Positions 11,709 to 23,785 are shown, counted from the stretch's first letter. The stretch: DNA of 64,000 nt from Tragulus kanchil (GCA_022376925.1 JAIOJX010000030.1:171177298-171241297); one strand, 5' to 3'. The notes: generated by a model from the sequence alone, not told the origin. Numbers and translations are program-made.

Positions 11709-13120
11709 TTTCCACTCACTGGAGCAGTAAAGTGGCTTCCCTTTCTCAGAGGATTCCCCAGAAATTCCATTAGAGACAGTGAGCATTCTGGGTTCTTCTG
11801 TATTTGATGCAGTCTTGCCCTGATATGTTGTTTTGAAAACATTTCCAGTGCCTAAGAGAATTTGGGCCATACAGAGCTCTAGCCCACTCAACAAATCAAA
11901 TTTAGAAATAAAAGGGAACTGGCACTTCACGTGTCAGCTCTTCCACATGGCACACATGTCTCTGTGATTTAGACACTTACTGGTTTTGAAAAATAACTGC
12001 CTTTATTGTTGGGTCCTCTTTTCACTGGATCATTTGAGAGAAATCATCCACAGAATTGAAAAGAAAAGATAAACTGAATGGCAAATGTATGGGTAATTTG
12101 AACTTGACATGACGTGGAAGGAGGATTTGTTGCTATTCTGGGCAGTGAGGACATGCGATTCTGCAGTTTCTTTAAAGAGAAGATATTTCAGCAAAAGCAC
12201 AATTGGGATGATTAGGGCAGTCATTTGAAAACAACTCATATTTTATTTTAGCTCACTGTGTGTCTTTACAGATTTACCTGTTCACTCTCAGGCCTGGAGC
12301 CGGGCTGACAGATTTGTCAGAGTATGAAAGGCATGTGGTAGAAGGCTTTTTAATGCTTGATGAAGCATGACTGCACACGGAACAACATGAATAAATTTAT
12401 TCTTAGGATTCGTAAATAAATGCATTAAGTGCCTTGAATATTTAATCCACATGCTCATAATAATATTTGTTGACATGCAAGATAGTAAAGTGTAGTGACT
12501 CCTAACCTTCTAAATGGGGATAATCCCTAGGAGCTGTCATTAATATGGCAAATTGGAGAAAATGGTTGAGTTTCAGTGGCTAATTAAAAATATGCTGCCC
12601 TGCTTGAAATAGTATTCAATGAATCTTACAACCTTCTCTTGGAAAAAAGAAATAAAAACAGCTTAGCAATTGTATACTCAGTCAATGTGTTTTTTCACTT
12701 TGTGGAATATCTTTTGCCCTTTATACCTACTTGTGAGTTATTTTTAACTTCAGAATATTAATTTTAAAGACAACCACAAAGATGTGATAAAGGAACTTTA
12801 TTTGAGAAAGTATCTCAACAGTTGACACACTTAAAAACACCTCACTATCCCTGAATTAACTGACATAACAACTGAACATTGTGGTGTTCCAAATCTGATT
12901 TTCCAACATCTTTTTATGAAACTGAGCAATAGTAAAAGATCTTAGCACTATCTGCATAGAAAAAAAGAAGAAACTGTGGTTGTAGAAAACAATGCTTAGG
13001 TTTTTCCTGTATCAGGATAACTTTCTAGTCAATAGAAAATATTATTTATTGAATTAAAACTAGGAGAGGCAAACGCTCTTATCACTGTCTATTTTTTAAT
13101 GGCAGCATGAAGGCCCAGCC
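11709..13120. other. single-copy AT-rich non-coding DNA
   Basis: No gene or young repeat is recognised. Frames do not exceed about 96 codons, and the longest ones overlap the preceding SINE. Confidence 0.55.
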
Positions 13121-13416
13121 TAACTTACTTTCTATGGTTTCTGGTGGCAGAGCTCTTGTTCATGCTTAATCTTAATCTTAGTTGCTCAATCATGTCCGAC
13201 TCTTTGCAAAATCATGGACTGTAGCCTGTCCATCTCCTCTGTCCATGGGATTCTCCAGGCAAGAGTACTCGAGTGGGTTGTCATTCCCTTCTCCAGGATA
13301 TCTTCTGGACCCAGGGTTTGAACCTGGATATCCTGCATTGCATGCAAATTCTCTACTGTTTGAATTTACTTGCTGAGGTTCCTGGTGGCAGAGCTTTTGT
13401 TCAGACTTGATCTTAG
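13121..13416 (+). repeat. 55-60 bp imperfect direct repeats flanking a SINE
   Basis: The left repeat is about 13121-13181 and the right one about 13362-13416. Both hold a core ctggtggcagagct.ttgttca and end in tcttag. They agree at roughly four positions in five. They are longer than usual target-site duplications, so a local duplication preceding or accompanying the SINE insertion is as likely. Confidence 0.65.
13178..13352 (-). mobile_element. Bov-tA/Bov-A2-type SINE, reverse orientation, 5' part missing
   Basis: It runs gttgctcaatcatgtccgac, tctccaggcaagagtact, agtgggttgtcattccct, acccagggtttgaacctgg and then stops at ttctctactgttt, without the final gagccacc...agcccc segment of complete relatives. 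Confidence 0.87.
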
Positions 13417-13500
13417 GGAGAAACAGAATGGAGGGATAATTTGGCTTGTTGGATTTCTGAGTTCTTGCTGTGTCCTGAGGCACCAAAGGAAGTAAATGAG

Positions 13501-14390
13501 TTTTGTTCTTGTTCAGCTGCTCATTTGTGTCTGACTCTGTTACCTTATGGACTGAAACACATTAGACTACCCTGTCCTTCACTATCTCCTTGAACTTGCT
13601 CACACTCATGTCCATTGAGTCGGTGACTCCATCCAACCATCTCATCTTCTGCCATCCCCTAACTCCTGTCTTCTATTTTTCCCAGCACCAGGGCATTTTC
13701 CAATGAGTTGTCTCTTGGCATCAGGTGGCCAAGGTATTGGAGCTTCAGCTTCAGCATCAGTCCTTCCAATGAATGCGCAGACTTGATTTCTTTTAGGACT
13801 GACTGGTTTGATCTCCTTGTAGTCCAGGGGACTCTCAAGAGTCTTCTCCAACACCATAGCTAGAAAGCATTAGTTATTAGGTACTCAGCCATCTTTACGG
13901 TCCAACTCTTACATCCATACATGACTACTGGAAAAACCATAGCTTTGACTGTACAGAGCTTTGTCGGCAAAGTGGTATCTCTGCTTTGTAAAACTAAGCT
14001 GTCTAGGTTTGTCATAGCTTTTCTTCCAAGGAGCAAGCGTCTTTTAGTTTCATGGCTGCAGTCACCATCCACAGTAATTTTGAAGCCCATGAAAATAAAG
14101 TCTGTCACTGTTTCCACTATTTGTCCATCTATTTGCCATGAAGTAATGGGACCAGATATCTTGATCTTTGTTTTCTGAATGTTGAGTTTTAGGTAAGCCA
14201 GCTTTTTCACTGTCCTCTTTCACCTTCATCTAGAGGCTCTTAAGTTCCTCTTGTCTTTCTGCCATTAGGGTGCCATCATTTGCATACCTGAGGTTACTGA
14301 TATTTCTCTTTGCAATCTTGATTCCAGCTTGTTGCTTTGCCCAGCCCAGCATTTCGCATGATGTATTCTGCATATAAGTTAAATGAGTTT
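13501..14390 (-). mobile_element. BovB (RTE clade) LINE, 5'-truncated, broken reverse transcriptase frame
   Basis: The minus strand carries the 3' part of a BovB element. The frame at 13860-14210 (116 codons) covers a stretch typical of the C-terminal part of the BovB polyprotein: a short ITSWQIDGQ-like segment, then GDCSHE, then VVMYGCKSWTVK. The frame stops at 13860, and the downstream part continues in another frame (13642-13857) with further family-typical sequence, so the copy is frameshifted and dead. taaatgagttt occurs at both edges (13493-13503 and 14380-14390) and may be an 11-bp target-site duplication, although part of it resembles the element. BovB is a mark of ruminants. Confidence 0.93.
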
Positions 14391-15111
14391 AGGTATGTTT
14401 AGTTTTGTTGCATCTCTTTGAAAACTCGCTGTATGAATAGGTGATGAATCTTTAGTTAATCAATATATTGCTTGACCAGAAGACCTGCTTTTGGACCAGA
14501 ATGGATGACAGAGAAGTCCTCTCTGTGCTTTTGTTGTTTTACTGTGTGTCTCCCTCCAGCAGGAACTTCCCTGCATTTTCTCATTTGCTAACATTGACCA
14601 TGTTACTCAGCTGTTCGGCTGGAGGGATTTCTGTTTGTTCCTTTTTCCAGTGTGAAGGATTGTTGACCTTTTGAGTGCACTGCATTTAATGAGGTCTCCA
14701 TGCTGCTAAATGAACCCAGAGGCAAGCGGTGGTCATTCAGGTGACTGGTGAGAAAACTGTGCAGCTAAGCTATCTGACTCAGATACCAAAGATGTTTTCC
14801 TCTGAAGCACTTGGAGGTACTCCTGTATAACTTGCCATGTTCTTTAATATAAGCGCCCTGTCTGCACTGTGTTAAGGTATCCTGCCTCTTAATTGTTCCT
14901 GAGGTGTTAGAGATGATTGGATCTTTAGCGCAATTCTATATAACTTATTTGAGAAGGTAAACAGAAATAGGAAAAAAAAAATCCATATTTTGTCTGTGGT
15001 CTTTGAAGTCCATACCCAGGAAATAAACTCTGAAATCTGTATCATTTTGTGGCCCTGTTATAAATTTAGCTCAGTCCCACATTAATCTAAATGTGCAAAC
15101 CTGTTCTGATG
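14391..15111. other. single-copy non-coding DNA
   Basis: No recognised repeat or gene. Confidence 0.5.
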
Positions 15112-15429
15112 TTATATAAATTGAAAGGATTCTGATAAATTCTGGATCAAATGATGGTTGCTAAACTCCGTGGAAAATTCTTGGGTATTAAATAATTAAT
15201 TTAGCTTTAGCATGCTCATTGCTAGCGACAGAGTATCAGTAAGATTTGCTGGATGGAGTGGCATGGGTGTGGGACCTGGGAGGAGGAAAGCAAAGACGGC
15301 TTTAATCAGGTACAAGGTATTCCAGGTGGACTGACAACATTGGCAGAGAACCTATTTTCATGGTAAAAGAATTATCCCTGTAAGTTTGTTTTAAAATATG
15401 TTTAAGGCATCACAGACAAAGTAGTAAAT

Positions 15430-15474
15430 CAAGTCGCCCAGTTGTGTCTGACTCTTTGTGACCCCATGGATGAG
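15430..15474 (-). mobile_element. short Bov-type SINE fragment; second copy at 16531-16575
   Basis: cagttgtgtctgactctttg followed by tgaccccatgga is the reverse of the 3' end of the ruminant BovB-derived SINE. Only about 45 bp is recognisable. Confidence 0.6.
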
Positions 15475-15627
15475 CTGTGGAAAGTAGAACCTTTGGAAAT
15501 CAATTCAAAAACTGTAAAAAGTTAATGAGTAAAATCAAAGCTTGGAATAAATTTGGAAAAGATCACCTAACACAGTTGTTTTCAGGACTAGTCCAGGGCA
15601 GGTATGGGGAGTTGGCTTCCTGGTGAT

Positions 15628-15790
15628 CGACTGCCTAGATTGGGACCCCAGCTGATCTCTTCTGACTGGTTTCCTACAAGGAAGTATCCTGCCATTCCTG
15701 GGCCTCAGTTTCCTTAGCAATGAAAGCACAATAACCACAGTCCCTAACTCACAGAGCCATGGTGATACTGAGCAATGTCTCCGTACACAT
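15628..15790 (+). mobile_element. probable MIR fragment; second copy at 16729-16891
   Basis: The stretch includes gggcctcagtttccttagc followed by an A-rich segment and a weak match to the rest of a MIR element. Heavy decay fits an old mammalian SINE. Confidence 0.5.
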
Positions 15791-15999
15791 TAGCCTTTCT
15801 TGTTACATTTTTAGTTTTTTCTTTATGCATGCCCATGGATCCCTTTGTTCAGAATGACTAGGAGAGGCTTTGGAAGTTAGACTTTGCTGATTCCCTAGCC
15901 TCAGAATTTTTGGTTCAATGGGTCAGGGGTAAAAATACAGAAATAGAAACTTTCAAAAACTGTGTCTGCCTTGGGGTCTAGTGTACATGATTAATGAAG

Positions 16000-16105
16000 A
16001 AACTTGACCCTGAGGGCTTATGTTACTTAACCCAAGGTCAGAGGGAAACTTGAGACAGAGCCTGGTCCTGGAACTCTTGTCTTTGCACTGTTAGATCTGA
16101 AATCC
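16000..16105 (-). mobile_element. probable MIR fragment, reverse; copies at 17101-17206 and 18183-18288
   Basis: acttaacccaaggtcagagg followed by an acagagcctgg-like segment resembles the reversed MIR core. It is one of the stretches present three times in the window. Confidence 0.45.
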
Positions 16106-16947
16106 TCACCTCTTTGCTTGCTCCAGTTTCTCTAAGCTTCAGGAGACAGGTTAAGTTAAATAGAATTATAATGCACAAAACATAGGGACTGGGTTAAAGC
16201 AACTACAGCAAATTATATAAATTGAAAGGATTCTGATAAATTCTGGATCAAATGATGGTTGCTAAACTCCGTGGAAAATTCTTGGGTATTAAATAATTAA
16301 TTTAGCTTTAGCATGCTCATTGCTAGCGACAGAGTATCAGTAAGATTTGCTGGATGGAGTGGCATGGGTGTGGGACCTGGGAGGAGGAAAGCAAAGACGG
16401 CTTTAATCAGGTACAAGGTATTCCAGGTGGACTGACAACATTGGCAGAGAACCTATTTTCATGGTAAAAGAATTATCCCTGTAAGTTTGTTTTAAAATAT
16501 GTTTAAGGCATCACAGACAAAGTAGTAAATCAAGTCGCCCAGTTGTGTCTGACTCTTTGTGACCCCATGGATGAGCTGTGGAAAGTAGAACCTTTGGAAA
16601 TCAATTCAAAAACTGTAAAAAGTTAATGAGTAAAATCAAAGCTTGGAATAAATTTGGAAAAGATCACCTAACACAGTTGTTTTCAGGACTAGTCCAGGGC
16701 AGGTATGGGGAGTTGGCTTCCTGGTGATCGACTGCCTAGATTGGGACCCCAGCTGATCTCTTCTGACTGGTTTCCTACAAGGAAGTATCCTGCCATTCCT
16801 GGGCCTCAGTTTCCTTAGCAATGAAAGCACAATAACCACAGTCCCTAACTCACAGAGCCATGGTGATACTGAGCAATGTCTCCGTACACATTAGCCTTTC
16901 TTGTTACATTTTTAGTTTTTTCTTTATGCATGCCCATGGATCCCTTT

Positions 16948-19115
16948 GTTCAGAATGACTAGGAGAGGCTTTGGAAGTTAGACTTTGCTGATTCCCTAGC
17001 CTCAGAATTTTTGGTTCAATGGGTCAGGGGTAAAAATACAGAAATAGAAACTTTCAAAAACTGTGTCTGCCTTGGGGTCTAGTGTACATGATTAATGAAG
17101 AAACTTGACCCTGAGGGCTTATGTTACTTAACCCAAGGTCAGAGGGAAACTTGAGACAGAGCCTGGTCCTGGAACTCTTGTCTTTGCACTGTTAGATCTG
17201 AAATCCTCACCTCTTTGCTTGCTCCAGTTTCTCTAAGCTTCAGGAGACAGGTTAAGTTAAATAGAATTATAATGCACAAAACATAGGGACTGGGTTAAAG
17301 CAACTACAGCAAAAAAGAAAGAAATCAATTTACACCCATTAGAAAAACTGTGGAGCTAGAAGGACTTTAATCCAAGGAGGCAGAAACCTAGGTGTGTCTA
17401 AATGTGGTAGAATGCTCTCAGAAAAGGCTCTTGGGGAACATAGAAAGCCTAAACTGACTGGATAAGTGTTGGTCCCAGGTCTCAATGAGGGGTGAAGAGA
17501 ACTCTTCGTTTTCTGAGAAATAATGCCAGATGAAGGTGCTTTCCAATTGCTACTTAGGCTTTTACACACATGCCTAAGTAGCAATTGAAAACTTAACCAT
17601 GTCTTTTACAGTATTTAGTTCAAATATCCATTTGTAAAAGAGAGTATGTATTTGGTTTACATTTATATTTTATAAGTATATATGAAAGCCAAAGGTAAAA
17701 CCAATATTAGGTGAGTTTTTGCCTCCTCCTTGGGGAGGCAAGAGTGGGGGAATTCTTTGCCCTCAAAGGAGATCTGACTTGAAGGAACACTTGTGACAGA
17801 ATTTCTATTGATAGCTCTCAGGCTAAAATGGCACATACATATCAGATGCTGCCAATGGTATGCAGCCATTTAAACAGTTATTTGCAAGGACTGGAAGATA
17901 TCTCTGGGTTCTGGCACTTAGTAAGGACTTACTCCTGGTGTTTGAGTAAAGGTTTGAATGGAGGAGTAGCTCAGTGAGTGAAGAAGTGAAGAGTGCCACA
18001 GCTTTTGCCATTTTGGCCTCTTTAACAAAGTTCAGAATGACTAGGAGAGGCTTTGGAAGTTAGACTTTGCTGATTCCCTAGCCTCAGAATTTTTGGTTCA
18101 ATGGGTCAGGGGTAAAAATACAGAAATAGAAACTTTCAAAAACTGTGTCTGCCTTGGGGTCTAGTGTACATGATTAATGAAGAAACTTGACCCTGAGGGC
18201 TTATGTTACTTAACCCAAGGTCAGAGGGAAACTTGAGACAGAGCCTGGTCCTGGAACTCTTGTCTTTGCACTGTTAGATCTGAAATCCTCACCTCTTTGC
18301 TTGCTCCAGTTTCTCTAAGCTTCAGGAGACAGGTTAAGTTAAATAGAATTATAATGCACAAAACATAGGGACTGGGTTAAAGCAACTACAGCAAAAAAGA
18401 AAGAAATCAATTTACACCCATTAGAAAAACTGTGGAGCTAGAAGGACTTTAATCCAAGGAGGCAGAAACCTAGGTGTGTCTAAATGTGGTAGAATGCTCT
18501 CAGAAAAGGCTCTTGGGGAACATAGAAAGCCTAAACTGACTGGATAAGTGTTGGTCCCAGGTCTCAATGAGGGGTGAAGAGAACTCTTCGTTTTCTGAGA
18601 AATAATGCCAGATGAAGGTGCTTTCCAATTGCTACTTAGGCTTTTACACACATGCCTAAGTAGCAATTGAAAACTTAACCATGTCTTTTACAGTATTTAG
18701 TTCAAATATCCATTTGTAAAAGAGAGTATGTATTTGGTTTACATTTATATTTTATAAGTATATATGAAAGCCAAAGGTAAAACCAATATTAGGTGAGTTT
18801 TTGCCTCCTCCTTGGGGAGGCAAGAGTGGGGGAATTCTTTGCCCTCAAAGGAGATCTGACTTGAAGGAACACTTGTGACAGAATTTCTATTGATAGCTCT
18901 CAGGCTAAAATGGCACATACATATCAGATGCTGCCAATGGTATGCAGCCATTTAAACAGTTATTTGCAAGGACTGGAAGATATCTCTGGGTTCTGGCACT
19001 TAGTAAGGACTTACTCCCTGGTGTTTGAGTAAAGGTTTGAATGGAGGAGTAGCTCAGTGAGTGAAGAAGTGAAGAGTGCCACAGCTTTTTGCCATTTTTG
19101 GCCTCTTTAACAAAG
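16948..19115 (+). repeat. tandem pair 5 (about 1.08 kb x 2), shingled with pair 4
   Basis: Copy A is 16948-18029 and copy B is 18030-19115, offset 1082. Both start gttcagaatgactaggag. Copy A lies partly in the second copy of pair 4. Near the 3' ends copy A has lost one base from several short homopolymers (agcttttgccattttgg against agctttttgccatttttgg; ctcctgg against ctccctgg). It includes the perfect hairpin described separately. Confidence 0.96.
17544..17587 (+). repeat. perfect 16-bp inverted repeat, 12-nt loop; copy at 18626-18669
   Basis: The left arm caattgctacttaggc (17544-17559) and right arm gcctaagtagcaattg (17572-17587) are exact reverse complements around the loop ttttacacacat. 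After one mismatch on the outer side, three more T:A pairs can form. The transcript would fold into a short hairpin, and the duplex could extrude a small cruciform. No transposon ends or known RNA family were recognised. Confidence 0.95.
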
Positions 19116-19440
19116 TAGTTTGTGGCTTGTTTGGCAATTGTATTACCTTGGATTCTTTGCTTTTTAAGAAAATAGAAACTGAGACTAGCTGAAGAGATTT
19201 ATTAAAAGGGAGAGCATGAGGAAACTGCAACTCTGATGACCTAAGTTGAAGGTACAAATGTAAAACCAGCCCTCCCTGTCTCAGCTCCTGTACAACCTTG
19301 GGGTCTCTGGGCTCAAGCCTCACGTTCCCGGGAAAGAGCTCCTGATGCCCATCCCCAAGGTGACCACCTTGAATAGTCCCACCATGACTGTACTCAACTT
19401 TGGAGAGGATGGTTAGAGCCACTGTTCAAACACAATTGGG
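19116..19440. other. single-copy non-coding DNA
   Basis: No recognised gene. The minus-strand frame covering most of it (122 codons) has no identifiable domain and crosses into pair 5. Confidence 0.5.
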
Positions 19441-19764
19441 GGGCTTCCCCTGGTGGTCCAGTGGGTAAGGACACTGCCTTGCAGTGCAAGGGGTGCCAGT
19501 TCAATCCCTGGCCTGGGAAGATCCTACGTGCCGCGGAGCGGCTGGACTGATGTGTCCAATTACCGAGCCGGAGCTCTGGGGTGCATGCGCCCAAAGCCAG
19601 TGCTCTGTGACAACAGAGGGCACCACGATGGGAGGCCCACAGGAGCCAAAGAACAAAGACGGATGAAAATAGAGAAATGAAAGACCAATAGAAGTAGCCT
19701 GCCCATCCCCCTCCCTCCCCACCCCACCCCCTAAAAGATAAATAAATAAAATTAAAAAAAAAAA
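19441..19764 (+). mobile_element. tRNA-derived SINE (CHR-like, long tail), plus orientation
   Basis: It starts gggcttcccctggtggtcc, continues cttgcagtgcaaggggtgcc and atgtgtccaattaccg, then gaacaaagacggatgaaaat and gaaagaccaatagaagt, and ends in an A-rich tail with aaataaataaaatt. It is the same family as the SINEs at 10716, 11195, 24322, 44817, 57151 and 57552. No clear target-site duplication. Confidence 0.92.
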
Positions 19765-20366
19765 CATGGGGTGCTTTTCCCGGAAGAAGGAGACATAGAT
19801 GTTGTACAGGAAAAATCCACAGAGGTTCAGAGTATCAGTGAGCATAAAACCCTGGCTTTAGGTTCAAATGAAATTCAGGTTAAAAGAGTGAAGAAAGAAG
19901 TGTGTGTGTACACGTGCATGTGTGCGTGTTTTGCTTTTTTAAAAGTCACTTTTTAAACATATTTGGCAACTTAGCATTGTTAGCACAGGATTATAGCAAA
20001 GGACTTGCTGAAAGATACCCTGGAAACAGTAGATGAGTCCCACGTCTTCTCCGTGGCCACATTTCATCTCCTCTGTTTAGCACAGACACTGACTTCTAAG
20101 AGGTGCATAGTGACTTAGAGCATCAGGGTGCAGAGGCCAGAGCAACAGAGAACCAGGGCAGCTTCTCACTTGAGGAACTTTTGAAGAGCCCAGACTAAGC
20201 GGAGGCCTTGACGCTTGAATAGGAGAAGTCAAGGGGTCTGTCCAGGCAGCTGGTGAGAGATCAGGCCTTATAAGTTAGAAGGATTCAAGCAGAGTTGGGA
20301 TGCATCCTCTGTCAGAGACTCAAAATAGGGAGGTGTGCACTTGAAGGGGGTTGTGTTTCCTGCCTA
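19765..20366. other. single-copy non-coding DNA
   Basis: It contains a short alternating purine-pyrimidine stretch (gtgtgtgtacacgtgcatgt, near 19900). No gene was recognised. Confidence 0.5.
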
Positions 20367-22654
20367 ATGTTCCCTTCATGACTCTTGTGGATATACAGCA
20401 AAGTGAATACAGAAAAAAAAAATAATAACCCCTTAGTGGCAAGTATTTTGGTATTAGAAATTCATTGTTTTGAAGAGTTCTATGGGATATGGTTGATGAG
20501 AGGAGAAGAAATGCCTGCTTTGCTTGCCTGCCTGTATCATGTTTACTGATTATTCTACAGTTGAGAGGAACCAAGCCAAGGATGGAAGATTTCATCAGTT
20601 TAACCAATTCCTAATGATTAATAACCATGCAGTGAGAAAAGTTTTCTGTGAGGAAAGTGATGAATAATTTTGAATTTTTCAGATATGTTTTTTGGGACAT
20701 TTACAAGGTATACATGACATGTGTTAATTATCATTTCTCTGCCTTTTACCTTTGATTATAGATGTTAGGAAGGCTCCATCGGAGTCTGGGGAGCTCTTGT
20801 AATTCTCTGTGCTCAACGTTGCAGGCAGGTGACGGCTTAATTGCAGCCCTGCCGTGGTCCTGCAGTGGATGGACGGCACTTGTGCTGTTCACGAGTCTCT
20901 AGGCGTGTTGACGTTGAAACCCTTTTCTATCTACTTCCAGAGGCCCTGGGCATCAGGACTGGGAGCTGAGGAACATCTTCAGTATTTCTTGTTCCTTGTG
21001 TTTGATTACATTTTAAACATTCAGAAAATTGCAGGGAATAACAAACTGCCATGAATTCCTCACCCAAATATGACATTTCATTATATATCCTGTAATTCCT
21101 CCCTTTTAGTTTCTTGAAATGAATACAGAATCACAGACAGAGCTGTGGCCCACTTTGAGGAACACACGTTGAGTAACCAGAATTGAAAAGCAAAGCATGG
21201 CAAAAAGGGTAGCTTTCTCAGTGTCCACTTCACATTCAATGGAAAAAAATAAAACACATGCTTTTCAAGCACCTCATACATGATTGACACTCTGCCATTT
21301 CGCACCCGTTCAATACTGAAAAACTGACTTTCCAAGGCAAAAAAGGAAAACCAAAAACCCACTTTGCAGTGTTTGCTGACTTTGTCAAGTGTAAAGACAC
21401 CCAAAATGGCTGGTTTTGAGCTACCAACAGTTTAGCAGCTGACTTGCAAAATTCCTGAGTATTTAACAGTCTGTTCTAGGGTGCCTGGACAGGCTGGTTC
21501 CAGCATACAACTGCATGTTCCCTTCATGCGGATACAGCAAAGTGAATACAGAAAAAAATAATAACCCCTTAGTGGCAAGTATTTTGGTATTAGAAATTCA
21601 TTGTTTTGAAGAGTTCTATGGGATATGGTTGATGAGAGGAGAAGAAATGCCTGCTTTGCTTGCCTGCCTGTATCATGTTTACTGATTATTCTACAGTTGA
21701 GAGGAACCAAGCCAAGGATGGAAGATTTCATCAGTTTAACCAATTCCTAATGATTAATAACCATGCAGTGAGAAAAGTTTTCTGTGAGGAAAGTGATGAA
21801 TAATTTTGAATTTTTCAGATATGTTTTTTGGGACATTTACAAGGTATACATGACATGTGTTAATTATCATTTCTCTGCCTTTTACCTTTGATTATAGATG
21901 TTAGGAAGGCTCCATCGGAGTCTGGGGAGCTCTTGTAATTCTCTGTGCTCAACGTTGCAGGCAGGTGACGGCTTAATTGCAGCCCTGCCGTGGTCCTGCA
22001 GTGGATGGACGGCACTTGTGCTGTTCACGAGTCTCTAGGCGTGTTGACGTTGAAACCCTTTTCTATCTACTTCCAGAGGCCCTGGGCATCAGGACTGGGA
22101 GCTGAGGAACATCTTCAGTATTTCTTGTTCCTTGTGTTTGATTACATTTTAAACATTCAGAAAATTGCAGGGAATAACAAACTGCCATGAATTCCTCACC
22201 CAAATATGACATTTCATTATATATCCTGTAATTCCTCCCTTTTAGTTTCTTGAAATGAATACAGAATCACAGACAGAGCTGTGGCCCACTTTGAGGAACA
22301 CACGTTGAGTAACCAGAATTGAAAAGCAAAGCATGGCAAAAAGGGTAGCTTTCTCAGTGTCCACTTCACATTCAATGGAAAAAAATAAAACACATGCTTT
22401 TCAAGCACCTCATACATGATTGACACTCTGCCATTTCGCACCCGTTCAATACTGAAAAACTGACTTTCCAAGGCAAAAAAGGAAAACCAAAAACCCACTT
22501 TGCAGTGTTTGCTGACTTTGTCAAGTGTAAAGACACCCAAAATGGCTGGTTTTGAGCTACCAACAGTTTAGCAGCTGACTTGCAAAATTCCTGAGTATTT
22601 AACAGTCTGTTCTAGGGTGCCTGGACAGGCTGGTTCCAGCATACAACTGCATGT
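20367..22654 (+). repeat. tandem pair 6 (about 1.14 kb x 2)
   Basis: Copy A is 20367-21514 and copy B is 21515-22654. The offset is 1148 at the start and 1136 inside, because B lacks about ten bases in its first 30 (atgactcttgtggatata against atgcggata) and has a shorter A run after acag. The frames of 66 and 107 codons on both strands occur twice, unchanged. No gene was recognised. Confidence 0.95.
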
Positions 22655-23583
22655 GTTCATCCATTCAACAGATATTTATGGGGACAATTTGTGGGCTGAA
22701 ATTGAAATAGCTGCCTTTCTTGAAAAGAAGCCTTTCTATTGGACTCTTTGGTCCTTAGAGATTTGGGGGGATTAACTTGCTTCTGTGGCTGTGGAAGCTG
22801 AGGCGCAGAGAAGCAATGTAGATGCTGCTGTTGATAATACGCCCACATCCCCTTGGCATTTACCTTGTCTGTGCACATGACCTAATTTACATCTGTCCAT
22901 GCCTGCGATTCCATCTGTAGCTCTCTCTGCCCATCGGAACTTTCTCTGTCGGCAGGACAGGTAGGAGAGTCTGGGCAATTAGCATCCCCTGGGAGATGCC
23001 TTCATTTGTTGACCAGTGGGAACTAATGGATGATACCCTGTCTCCTTCACCCATTGAAAGAAGTAACCTGGAATTGCATGTCTACAGTGATCCTTCAGCA
23101 GGATTCAGCTCACAGGATTTGGTTCCCCCAATGGTAATAAACTTGTAACTGTGCCTTTTTGGTCTGCCTTCCCTTTGTTGAATCCTTACACTCCTACCTA
23201 TATTTCCTCCTGTCACTTCGTAGTTCTGCCTCAGACTATGCTTCTGGGGGCACGCAATCTAAGCCAGACTCCAGAGTCCAGAGCTCTGCCTGCTTTTTTC
23301 CAAACCATGCCCTGCTTTCTAGAACTCATTCTTTGCTTCCTCTTTCCTGTTCACTTCCAAGAAGCCAGCCTCTCAGTGAGGGCTGTCAGCTCTAGGAAAG
23401 CTGAGCTCCTTCTTCCACTGGGGCTGCTGGTTTGGCCCCTCAGGGAAGAAACAGATTCACCAGAAATAAGGCCTGCAGGATACTGCAGCTGCATGCCAGA
23501 TTTGCTCCTGATCTGTTTTTTCTGTATCTTATCTTCCCATCTGTTAAACTGAGGTGACCTGGAAAAATCAGGAAGGATGATTT
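22655..23583. other. single-copy non-coding DNA
   Basis: The frame at 23151-23552 (133 codons, plus strand) is leucine- and proline-rich with no domain I know, and overlaps another frame of 78 codons. I would not call either a gene. Confidence 0.5.
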
Positions 23584-23785
23584 AGGGAATTCTCTGGCAG
23601 TTCGGTGGTTAAGACTTTGCTATCCAATGCGGGAGGTGTCAGTTGGATTCCTGGTTGGGGAGCTAAGATGCCACATGCCTCTCCACTTTGGCCAAAAAAC
23701 CAAAGCATAAAACAGAAACAGTATTGTAACAGTCTTTAAAAATGACCTAAATAAAAAAAAAAATCTTTTTAAAAAAAAAGAATAA
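23584..23785 (+). mobile_element. tRNA-derived CHR-1/CHR-2-type SINE, plus orientation
   Basis: It begins agggaattctctggcagttc with tggttaagactttgc, then cctggttggggagctaagat and gccacatgcc, and ends in an A-rich tail. This is the cetartiodactyl tRNA-Glu SINE layout with a short body. Confidence 0.85.

Larger units (their letters stand above)
15112..17313 (+). repeat. tandem pair 4 (about 1.10 kb x 2)
   Basis: Copy A is 15112-16212 and copy B is 16213-17313, offset 1101, abutting exactly. Copy A ends caactacagcaaa and the join passes straight into ttatataaattgaaagg, the start of B. In B the same end continues into aaaaaagaaagaaatc. I saw no base difference in the long stretches compared by eye. 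The last 366 bp of each copy are repeated a third time at 18030-18395 through pair 5. Confidence 0.96.

Noticed and set aside
19441..19520. tRNA-like heads of the SINEs as tRNA genes
   Set aside because: The SINE context (tail, dispersed copies, target-site duplications) and the lack of an intact cloverleaf rule out functional tRNA genes.
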